Source: Chthoniobacter flavus (lineage in GTDB: Bacteria > Verrucomicrobiota > Verrucomicrobiia > Chthoniobacterales > DYNR01). From it: a stretch of 12,733 bases of DNA. Positions 6,930 to 12,567 of this stretch are shown piece after piece (the stretch's first letter is position 1; every line of letters begins with the position of its first letter). Below the pieces are notes generated by a model. The model saw nothing but the letters and a program-made list of their open reading frames with translations, was not told the origin of the DNA and did no database searches. Made by a program: the position numbers and the translations under genes. The stretch covers positions 1 to 12,733 of the forward strand of contig DYNR01000047.1 in NCBI GenBank assembly GCA_020720945.1, written 5' to 3'.

Positions 6930-7313
6930 TCATTCTGGAGCATTGCATAATACGGCTTGTGGAGAGCCGCAGTCTTCTGTATCTGACCATGAGCGTATGC
7001 AGAGTGAAGGTGGGAAAAATGTACGAGTTCCGCATGGTGACTTTCCTGCAAGATAGTCGCCCGTGCCGTCACTGAGGCGTGAAAACTGTCCAGTGCAATT
7101 TGCTTCTACTGGCAGCCACTTAAAAGTTGGAACGAGAATTGTGGCAACTTGTCCATCAGGGTTCCTAGTCGTGGTAGAAGTGACTCCAGTAGGAATTAGG
7201 CATGAGTGTGTGGCTGGAGTGCTTTCACAGGGTTGTGCACCACTATTTTTGCCACAATACCCCACGCTTATGAATGAGTGGATTGTTAAAATCACGGCGA
7301 TTATTTTTTTCAT
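6930..7313 (-). CDS. Small Cys-rich secreted protein (127 aa)
   Basis: The protein starts MKKIIAVILTIHSFISVGYC. The signal peptide is clear (two Lys, hydrophobic core); the exact cleavage is uncertain and the YC context is not a good lipobox. AGAAAGG lies 7 bases before the ATG as a fair ribosome binding site. The mature chain has about eight Cys (QPCEST, HSCLI, ANCTG, SPCGTR, SLCIRS, EDCGSP, VLCNA), which suggests several disulfides. CGTR and CG-S-P match the CGTR and CG-G-P of the 89-residue protein at 235-504, and both genes sit at the same distance from the tandem repeats. They are therefore probably homologues that have diverged quickly. It is the promoter-proximal gene of the minus-strand set 6930, 5736, 4705. 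Function is unknown. Confidence 0.65.
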   Translation of the reverse strand: MKKIIAVILTIHSFISVGYCGKNSGAQPCESTPATHSCLIPTGVTSTTTRNPDGQVATILVPTFKWLPVEANCTGQFSRLSDGTGDYLAGKSPCGTRTFFPPSLCIRSWSDTEDCGSPQAVLCNAPE

Positions 7314-7341
7314 TTCTCAACCTTTCTAATTTTATTTTTTT

Positions 7342-7433
7342 GTTGACTAGTTTCTGAGGAAGGGGTTGACTAGTTTCTGAGGAAGGGGTTGACTAGTTTC
7401 TGAGGAAGGGGTTGACTAGTTTCTGAGGATTCA
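7342..7433. repeat. 23-bp tandem repeat, four units, in the divergent intergenic region
   Basis: Units start at 7342, 7365, 7388 and 7411 with exact 23-bp spacing. The first three are identical (GTTGACTAGTTTCTGAGGA plus AGGG). The fourth changes into GATTCAG and joins the dyad at 7420-7437. Module A has only two units (531-576). The identity of the units implies recent expansion or active homogenisation. Confidence 0.95.
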
Positions 7434-7437
7434 GAAA
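7420..7437 (+). promoter_or_regulatory. Perfect dyad upstream of the leader remnant
   Basis: TTTCTGA, loop GGAT, TCAGAAA, identical to 563-580. It ends 13 bases before the ATG at 7451. The flanking AAAGCACCCAC is also shared with module A. Retention of this site next to a damaged gene suggests it still serves the genes downstream. Confidence 0.5.
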
Positions 7438-7580
7438 GCACCCACATACGATGGAATACCAAAAGCGAATCGAATCCGCAAGAACTTTTTTTCGGAAAGC
7501 GAAAAAAGTTTTGCGTGGGATTTGTGGGTTTGGGTTAGGTGGATCGGTTTTTGCGGAAGGTGTTGTGGGGGAGGGAGATG

Positions 7581-7617
7581 GGGGAGAGAAAGAGAGAAAA
7601 TGGGTAAGAGAAAAAGG
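7581..7617. repeat. Dispersed purine-rich repeat, copy 2 of 3
   Basis: Same core as at 4561-4598, with GTGG changed to TGGG. It sits exactly where similarity to the 590 gene ends, so it may mark a deletion or recombination junction. Confidence 0.75.
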
Positions 7618-7663
7618 CGAGGAATGGCGGATAAGAAGTGAAGGTCGAATGATGAAATGAGCC

Positions 7664-7701
7664 TTTGGGGAGGAGCGAGAGCGGAGCCTCGAGCCCCCAA
7701 A
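7664..7701. repeat. Palindromic element near the start of the 7722 gene
   Basis: TTTGGGG (7664-7670) pairs with CCCCAAA (7695-7701). Between them AGGAGCGAGAGCGGAGCCTC gives partial inner pairing. In one frame from the ATG at 7657 it encodes WGGARAEPRAPKKEE. Read in plus orientation it is followed by A residues, so it is not a terminator for plus-strand transcription. Confidence 0.45.
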
Positions 7702-7721
7702 AAAGAAGAATGAAAAGCTGT

Positions 7722-9761
7722 ATGAAAAAAGAGAAGATGTTGATTGGTGTGGGTGTTGGGATTTTTTTGGTTGTGTTGGGAGTGTGGTATTTCTACACAA
7801 CCCACACTTCGGCTCTCGTTCAAGGGGAGAGGGAGAAGGTGGTGGAGGTTCCGGCGGCGGCACCCGCCATGGACGAGTTGCCTAAGCCCTTTGCTCCAGA
7901 GGAGGCGACGGTATCGGAGACGGCTTGTTCTGTGTATAGGAAGGAAGATTTGCCACCCATCGAACTGGTGGTGGCCGAATCCGCAGAGGCACCGCCGTCC
8001 CGGGATGTTGCGCCCAAGGAGCATCCTCCGGAATCGCGGCTGGTGATGGAAGAATTCCGGGTGCCGGAGAATCTTCATCCGTGCATCAAGGGGTCAGTCG
8101 GAGTGACGCTCAAGCGGAACGGGAAGGAGAGGAAGTTTGAGATTCTTTACAAAGTACCCGTGGACGGGAAGGGGTATCCGTTGCGGAGTGCAAAGAACAT
8201 CATTTTCGATGCGCCGTTTACGATTTCCCCCATCAAGGAAGGGAGCGAAGGGATCCGGGAGAGTTTTTTTAGTGGGGGGCTGGGGTTTACGGTCCTCACG
8301 ATCCGGGTTCCTGCGGGAGAAAAGGCGTTGGTGCCGAGGAATGCGCTGACGGACGACGAGTGTTTTTGGAAGCCAGACAGCGGGGTGATGGAAGCTGTTT
8401 TTGCCGGGCAAGAGAAGGTCGTCCAGAAGTTTCATTTTCCGTCGGAGCGGTTGATGGTGATGGGCGAGTCCATGGGGTCCGCGATGGTGCAGACGATGGC
8501 GGCGAAGTATCCCGATAAAATCCGTGCGGCGGCGATCGTGGGAAGCCCCACATTGGAGGCCGCCGAGGGGAGCAATGATGTTGCCTGGTTGCTGGTGCAT
8601 ACCCGGGGGCAGAGCAACAGTGCGGAGTACCGGGAGTTTGCGGATTCATTGAGGAAGAAGGGGGCATCCGTGATTTATGCGGTTACGCCGCCGCTGTGGG
8701 AAAAGAGGGGTGACAGTTTCGGAAACTACCATCATAGTCCCAGCAAAGAGGTATATTCCATGGTTTACGGATATTTTGCGGGTTTGGCGAAGCTGGCGCA
8801 ATCGGGAGAAAGCGGGAAAGGGTTTCGCGAATGGCCGTATCTGATCGATGTGCAGGACGAGAAAAAGGAGGTATTGGAGACCTCGTCGCCCAAGGGGATG
8901 GCGGTGCCGGTGGAGCGGAGATGCTATTTTCCGTCGCGTTCGAGTGCGCAGATCTGGGCGGGGTTGCAGCCATACAAAAAAGTGGTGGAGCTGCCTTTGG
9001 CGGAAGGGGGAGTGGAGGTGTTTTGCACCCGGCCCTCGATCTATCAGAAACCCCGTGGTGTGGTTTTGTATGAGTGCAAGTATGATTACACGACGATAAA
9101 CCGCATCGTCGAAGACCTCTACTATTTTTCCGCGCAGGGGTATATGGGCGTGGCACCTAAAAACAAGCCCCCTTTGCGTCCTGGGAGGTGGGGCGAGTAT
9201 CTGAAAGCCACGATGGATTGGGTGCAAAGCCAGGAGAATTGCCGCGGGCTTCCCATCTATGTGGTAGGGATCGGCGAGGCGATTCCGGTGGTGCTCGAAG
9301 GGGTGGAGCGGGGGTGGCTTGCGCCGAAGGCGATCGCGTTCAACAAGTATTTTGTGCCGGCGGCATCTCCTGGAGCGGGCGGTGCGACTGACGGAGGGAA
9401 GCTCCCATTTTTTGACAAGACGCTGTCCTGTCCGCTCGCGTTGGTGTATAACGAAGAAGATAGGGCGGGAGCGGCGGAACTCGTTGTGCAGACGGAAGAT
9501 TGGGTAAAAGAGCGGGCGGGCAAGGGGGAGGCCGTATCGGTTGGTTGCACGAAAGAGATCCCAGTGCCGAAGGCAGCGAAGCCGCCCAAAAAGAAAAAGA
9601 ACAAAGACGGGAGCGAGGAGAGCGTTCCCGAGGCCCCGCAGCGGCACAAGGATTTGGAGACTCCCCGTTCTTGGAAAGAAATCGAGATGATCGAGCGGTT
9701 TTTTTCGGAGGGAACTTTGGAGGCTGCGGCGGAACCCGTGCGGAGCGAACCGAAAGAATGA
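7722..9761 (+). CDS. Membrane-anchored tandem alpha/beta hydrolase protein, paralogue of the 2131 gene (679 aa)
   Basis: The start at 7722 matches the paralogue start; 7710 (ATGA overlap with the remnant's stop) is an alternative. Residues 7-23 form the same membrane helix as in the 2131 protein, encoded by 49 identical bases. Residues 25-115 are a Pro/Ala/Glu-rich linker. Domain 1 (about 118-360) has the elbow GESMGS with Ser250 and candidate His337 or 338; the acid is not clear, since the loop reads RGQSNSAE. Domain 2 (about 395-600) keeps the shape (RGVVLYECKYDY, LPIYVVGIGEA) but has Gly518 in place of the nucleophile Ser. A Lys-rich insert (about 618-630) lies near the C-terminus. Beyond the anchor the two paralogues are only moderately alike, mainly in the EWP segments and VEDxxY motifs. 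The substrate is unknown. Confidence 0.8.
   Translation: MKKEKMLIGVGVGIFLVVLGVWYFYTTHTSALVQGEREKVVEVPAAAPAMDELPKPFAPEEATVSETACSVYRKEDLPPIELVVAESAEAPPSRDVAPKEHPPESRLVMEEFRVPENLHPCIKGSVGVTLKRNGKERKFEILYKVPVDGKGYPLRSAKNIIFDAPFTISPIKEGSEGIRESFFSGGLGFTVLTIRVPAGEKALVPRNALTDDECFWKPDSGVMEAVFAGQEKVVQKFHFPSERLMVMGESMGSAMVQTMAAKYPDKIRAAAIVGSPTLEAAEGSNDVAWLLVHTRGQSNSAEYREFADSLRKKGASVIYAVTPPLWEKRGDSFGNYHHSPSKEVYSMVYGYFAGLAKLAQSGESGKGFREWPYLIDVQDEKKEVLETSSPKGMAVPVERRCYFPSRSSAQIWAGLQPYKKVVELPLAEGGVEVFCTRPSIYQKPRGVVLYECKYDYTTINRIVEDLYYFSAQGYMGVAPKNKPPLRPGRWGEYLKATMDWVQSQENCRGLPIYVVGIGEAIPVVLEGVERGWLAPKAIAFNKYFVPAASPGAGGATDGGKLPFFDKTLSCPLALVYNEEDRAGAAELVVQTEDWVKERAGKGEAVSVGCTKEIPVPKAAKPPKKKKNKDGSEESVPEAPQRHKDLETPRSWKEIEMIERFFSEGTLEAAAEPVRSEPKE
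7800..7838. repeat. Degenerate REP-like element inside a coding region
   Basis: At the position of the element at 2211-2251, this paralogue has CGGCTCTCGTTCAAGGGGAG followed by AGGGAGAAGG, encoding TSALVQGEREK. It resembles the other common form of the same palindrome with a decayed left arm. The two paralogues thus carry related but non-identical repeat forms at one site. Confidence 0.45.
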
Positions 9762-9769
9762 AAGGAATC

Positions 9770-9807
9770 GGGGAAGAGAAAGAGAGAAAAGTGGTAAGAG
9801 AAAAAGG
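9770..9807. repeat. Dispersed purine-rich repeat, copy 3 of 3
   Basis: AGAGAAAGAGAGAAAA, then GTGGTAAGAGAAAAAGG, directly after the stop of the 7722 gene. From the AGAGAA of the core onward it is identical to copy 1 at 4561-4598. Confidence 0.8.
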
Positions 9808-9823
9808 GGGGGGAGGAGGAAAC

Positions 9824-9850
9824 TTGAAACCTGAAAGCTGAAAGCTGAAG
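9824..9850. repeat. 7-bp periodic repeat (CTGAAAG)
   Basis: TTGAAAC, CTGAAAG, CTGAAAG, CTGAAG run head to tail between the 7722 and 9971 genes. It is one of three adjacent short-period elements in this gap. No gene is seen in 9762-9970. Confidence 0.65.
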
Positions 9851-9878
9851 ATGGCGGAGGCGGAGGGGGAAGAGTTGA

Positions 9879-9909
9879 ACCACGGATGGCACTGATAGAC
9901 ACGGATGGA
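9879..9909. repeat. 10-bp periodic intergenic repeat (CACGGATGG type)
   Basis: CACGGATGG, CACTGATAGA and CACGGATGGA follow TTGAAC. It is related to the GCAGATG element at 4523-4558, which follows TTTAAC. It lies upstream of the MauE-like gene. The AT-rich stretch 9926-9955 just after it is the only plausible place for a separate promoter, but no convincing -10/-35 pair is visible. Confidence 0.6.
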
Positions 9910-9970
9910 TAGGCGAGGGGATTCATTGCGTAAATTACAGATTTTAAAAAATATGGAAGGGAGGAGCTGT

Positions 9971-10411
9971 ATGGATAGAGTGAGGTGGATGGGGCGGGAG
10001 GTGGCACGGTTTTTGTTGGCTGGGGTTTTTCTTTGGGCGGGAGGGGGGAAGGTGCTGCATCCCGGATTTTTTTACGGGGACATCTTGAGTTACCAGATTT
10101 TGCCGGAGGCGTGGGCGGTGGTGGTGGCGTGGTATCTTCCGTGGCTGGAGATCGTGCTGGCTGTGGCTTTGTTTGTGCCTCGGTGGGTGGGGGCGGCGAG
10201 TGCGGGGCTTTGCGGGTTGATGGTGGTGTTTGCAATGGGGTTGTTGTCGGCTTGGTGGCGTGGGCTGGATATTTCCTGTGGGTGTTTCGGGGTTTCTTCG
10301 CTCCATAACCAATATGGGTGGTGGCTGTTGCGGGATGGGGTGTTGTTGGGGTTGGGTATTTGTGTGGGATGGGCGGGGTGGGTTTCTGGATGGGGCGAGG
10401 AGTTGAGATGA
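9971..10411 (+). CDS. MauE/DoxX-like four-helix membrane protein with a CGCFG motif (146 aa)
   Basis: The start at 9971 is chosen for the GGGAGGAG at 9959-9966 just upstream; in-frame ATGs at 9905 and 9953 lack this. The protein is small and hydrophobic with about four membrane helices. FLLAGVFLWAGGGKVLHP is the typical first-helix and KxxHP signature of DoxX/MauE-type proteins, and LDISCGCFG near residues 100-110 matches the Cys pair motif of MauE-like redox-associated proteins. In methylotrophs MauE is needed to mature a disulfide-rich enzyme subunit; homologues in PVC bacteria are mostly uncharacterised. Here it overlaps the 10408 gene by ATGA, so the two are translationally coupled. With Cys-rich exported proteins and a CxC-bearing DUF1573-like protein nearby, a role in extracytoplasmic thiol chemistry is a reasonable inference. 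Confidence 0.75.
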   Translation: MDRVRWMGREVARFLLAGVFLWAGGGKVLHPGFFYGDILSYQILPEAWAVVVAWYLPWLEIVLAVALFVPRWVGAASAGLCGLMVVFAMGLLSAWWRGLDISCGCFGVSSLHNQYGWWLLRDGVLLGLGICVGWAGWVSGWGEELR

Positions 10412-12567
10412 AGGCGGGGGAATTGCGTTATTTTTGGGTGATTTTTTCTTTGGCGGCGGCGGGAATCGGGGTGGCTGCGGCGGGGGGGACGGAGGTGGTA
10501 GAAATCGATTTGAAGGTCCATCGTCCGGAGCTTTTTTCTGTGGAAGTGCCATTTTCTGAGGAGGTGGGGGAAGTGCGGGTGGGTGCTGATTTTCCGGTGG
10601 ATTGGAGGTGGGTGCGGACGGGAGAGAGGCAGGGGAGGGTCGAGTTTTCCCCAGATGTATCCCGGCCCGAAGCGGCGGTTTCCGGTCAAATCACGGTGGA
10701 GGCAAGTGGAGGAGAGAAAGTTTTTATTCCCGTGAGAGGGCGGATTCGTCCGTGGGTTGAGAGCAAGCCTGCCCGGTGGGCGGCGGGGCCGATGGTGTTG
10801 GATGAGGGATTGAAAGAAAAAACGATCCGGCAGATTTTTGTTTTGAAGAGCGAGGAGTCCTGGTGGGAGATTGGAGGGGTTCGTTCCGAAGGGCTGGAGG
10901 GGATGCGGTGCGAGTGGGAGCGGATTTCGCCGGTAGCGTGGAGGGTTGCGGTATGCTACGATTTGAAGGAGACGCTTGCAGGGAAGACGGTTGCGCAGTT
11001 GATGAAAGGGCATCTGCGGGTGGAGACGACGGTGCGGGAGCAGCCGGTGGTTTGGATCCCAGTATCTTTGATTCTTACGGTGGAGGAGCGGAAGAAGGAG
11101 GGATTTGTTTGGAGGGGAGCCGGGCGGTGGCAAGGCGACTTTGCGACACCCAACCAGGCGGCGGCGTTTCTTTTGCCATGGATCGGGTGTGCGGCTGGTG
11201 GGGTGCTGTGGGTTGGTCGGATGCGGTTATTTGGTCCAGCGAGCAAAGGGGGGGTGATGGGTGTGGTCGGGGTGTTTTTTTTGGGGATGGTGTGGCTTTT
11301 GGCGCAGACTTATTCGCGTGGGGGGTGGGTAGGTCTGGTGGTGGGAGGATGTTTTCTTGCGTGGATTTTGCCCAAGCAAAGGTGGTGGATTTTTGCGGGT
11401 TTGGCGGTTTGTGTGGGGGTGATTGCATGGCAGCCGGCAGGGGTAGAGCGGATGGCGAGTGCGGTTTACTACGGGGAGGATCGTTCCGCCACGCATCGGA
11501 TGGAGGTTTGGAAAGCGACGCTGCACATGATCGCCGATCATCCGTGGGGAGGGGTCGGGGAACGGGAATTTGAAAGCGAGCTGAAGGCGTGGTATCAGCC
11601 TGGGGAGTTGAAGTATGGATACACGATGGCGTTGAGCGATCCGCTAACGGTTGCTGGGTATGGGGGGTTGCCCCTGTTGGCGTTGGTGGGTGGGGTGATT
11701 TTTTCTGTTTTGATCCCTGCGATTTTGATGGTGAGGAGAGGGGGGAATGTTTTGGTGGGCGGGAGTATAGCTGGGGTGATTGCCGTGTTGGTGGCGGGTT
11801 GTTTTTCGTATCTTTTGCATCTTTGGTTTGTCGCAAAATCGGCGGTGGTGGTAGCGGGAGGGGTGGTGGTGTGGATGGTGGTTGAGAAGGGGAGGAAGGC
11901 TGGTTTTTTTGGGGTATTGCGCGGGGTGGGCATCGCCGTGATGGGAGGGATGGCGGGAGGAGTGTTGCTTGCTTGTGGAGTTTTGGTGCTTGCTATTGGG
12001 GTGAAGGGGCAGGCATTGACGCGTCATAGGTCGGTTGGGGATCCGGCAGGAGGGAAGGACGGGTGGGTTATCGAGCCGGGGAGTGGGGAGGAGGGGAAGG
12101 GGAATCTTTTGGTTATTTTGGGAAGAAAGGAAGAGGGGAAGTCTTTAGCGCGGGAGGAGTTGCGTCCGTTAGCGCAAGAGGGGTGGCGGGTTTGGGTTTA
12201 TCCTCCATCGGGGAGTGTGGAGGAAGAGGTGCGTATGGGGGAAGTGCGGGTGAGGGCATTGGGGGCGAGTGGGGAGGGGGTGGCACTTTATGGGAGGAGG
12301 GAAGGGGGGACGGCGGCACTTTTATTGGGTAGTTCGTTACGGGTGCAGAGCCTCGCGGTTCCTGTGGAGCAGATTTTTGCGTGGCAACCTGCGTATGAGA
12401 GTGCGTTGGAAGAGTGGTCGCCGCTTGCGAATGTCGGGAGGCTTGTGGCAGCAGTCCAGCTTTTGCATGAGGAGGGGCCTGGGGATTGGGGGATGCAGGA
12501 GGCTTTGCGGTATCAGGCAGAGGCGGAAAAGTGTGGAAAAGATGTCGAGATTCGCTGGCGGAAGTGA
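10408..12567 (+). CDS. Chimera: A and B beta domains, partial O-antigen-ligase-like membrane domain, degenerate hydrolase-like tail (719 aa)
   Basis: The start at 10408 is chosen for the ATGA overlap and GAGGAG at 10397-10402. Residues 8-25 are a signal or anchor helix. Domains A (about 28-115) and B (116-225, opening WVESKPARW) match those of the 590 and 4705 proteins. Residues 245-532 have about eight membrane helices with the second-half pattern of O-antigen ligase/polymerase (WaaL/Wzy_C type): FATPNQAAAFLLPW, SRGGWVGL, and RMEVWKATLHMIADHPWGGVG. The usual N-terminal helices are absent. The segment that normally carries the periplasmic His (HN-x-x-L) reads LSDPLTVAGYGGLP. Residues about 560-660 look like an alpha/beta hydrolase core (GNLLVILGRKEEG, EGWRVWVYPP) with GRREGG, Arg631 replacing the nucleophile Ser. 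A glycan-ligation or glycan-sensing role is an inference. Confidence 0.7.
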   Translation: MKAGELRYFWVIFSLAAAGIGVAAAGGTEVVEIDLKVHRPELFSVEVPFSEEVGEVRVGADFPVDWRWVRTGERQGRVEFSPDVSRPEAAVSGQITVEASGGEKVFIPVRGRIRPWVESKPARWAAGPMVLDEGLKEKTIRQIFVLKSEESWWEIGGVRSEGLEGMRCEWERISPVAWRVAVCYDLKETLAGKTVAQLMKGHLRVETTVREQPVVWIPVSLILTVEERKKEGFVWRGAGRWQGDFATPNQAAAFLLPWIGCAAGGVLWVGRMRLFGPASKGGVMGVVGVFFLGMVWLLAQTYSRGGWVGLVVGGCFLAWILPKQRWWIFAGLAVCVGVIAWQPAGVERMASAVYYGEDRSATHRMEVWKATLHMIADHPWGGVGEREFESELKAWYQPGELKYGYTMALSDPLTVAGYGGLPLLALVGGVIFSVLIPAILMVRRGGNVLVGGSIAGVIAVLVAGCFSYLLHLWFVAKSAVVVAGGVVVWMVVEKGRKAGFFGVLRGVGIAVMGGMAGGVLLACGVLVLAIGVKGQALTRHRSVGDPAGGKDGWVIEPGSGEEGKGNLLVILGRKEEGKSLAREELRPLAQEGWRVWVYPPSGSVEEEVRMGEVRVRALGASGEGVALYGRREGGTAALLLGSSLRVQSLAVPVEQIFAWQPAYESALEEWSPLANVGRLVAAVQLLHEEGPGDWGMQEALRYQAEAEKCGKDVEIRWRK

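Larger units (their letters stand above)
7451..7713 (+). pseudogene. Remnant of a second copy of the 590 secreted hydrolase gene
   Basis: An ATG at 7451 opens 69 codons that begin like the 590 protein: the SARTFFRKAKKVLRGICG region and SVFAEGVVG match KARTFFRKAKKVFLGICG and TVFAEGVVG. After codon 42 the similarity stops at the purine-rich repeat and the frame ends at 7660. At 7696-7713 the sequence encodes PKKEE and a stop, matching the VKKEE end of the 590 protein, in another frame. The head and tail of the gene are thus kept and the roughly 450 codons between are gone. The signal peptide is still intact, with a shorter hydrophobic core, so a 69-residue exported peptide could be made. The simplest reading is internal deletion with repeat insertion. 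Confidence 0.65.

Noticed and set aside
7342..7433. CRISPR-like array
   Set aside because: The units are directly adjacent with no spacers, only two to four copies exist, and no cas gene is present.
7664..7701. Intrinsic terminator ahead of the 7722 gene
   Set aside because: In plus orientation the palindrome is followed by A residues, not T; the inner pairing is poor.
8646..10235. 529-codon minus-strand open frame
   Set aside because: It is antisense to the 7722 gene, rich in Pro, Arg and His from the G-rich opposite strand, crosses intergenic repeats, and has no signal or domain pattern.
10090..11133. 347-codon minus-strand open frame
   Set aside because: It is antisense to the MauE-like and 10408 genes, which have clear membrane helices and coupled starts.
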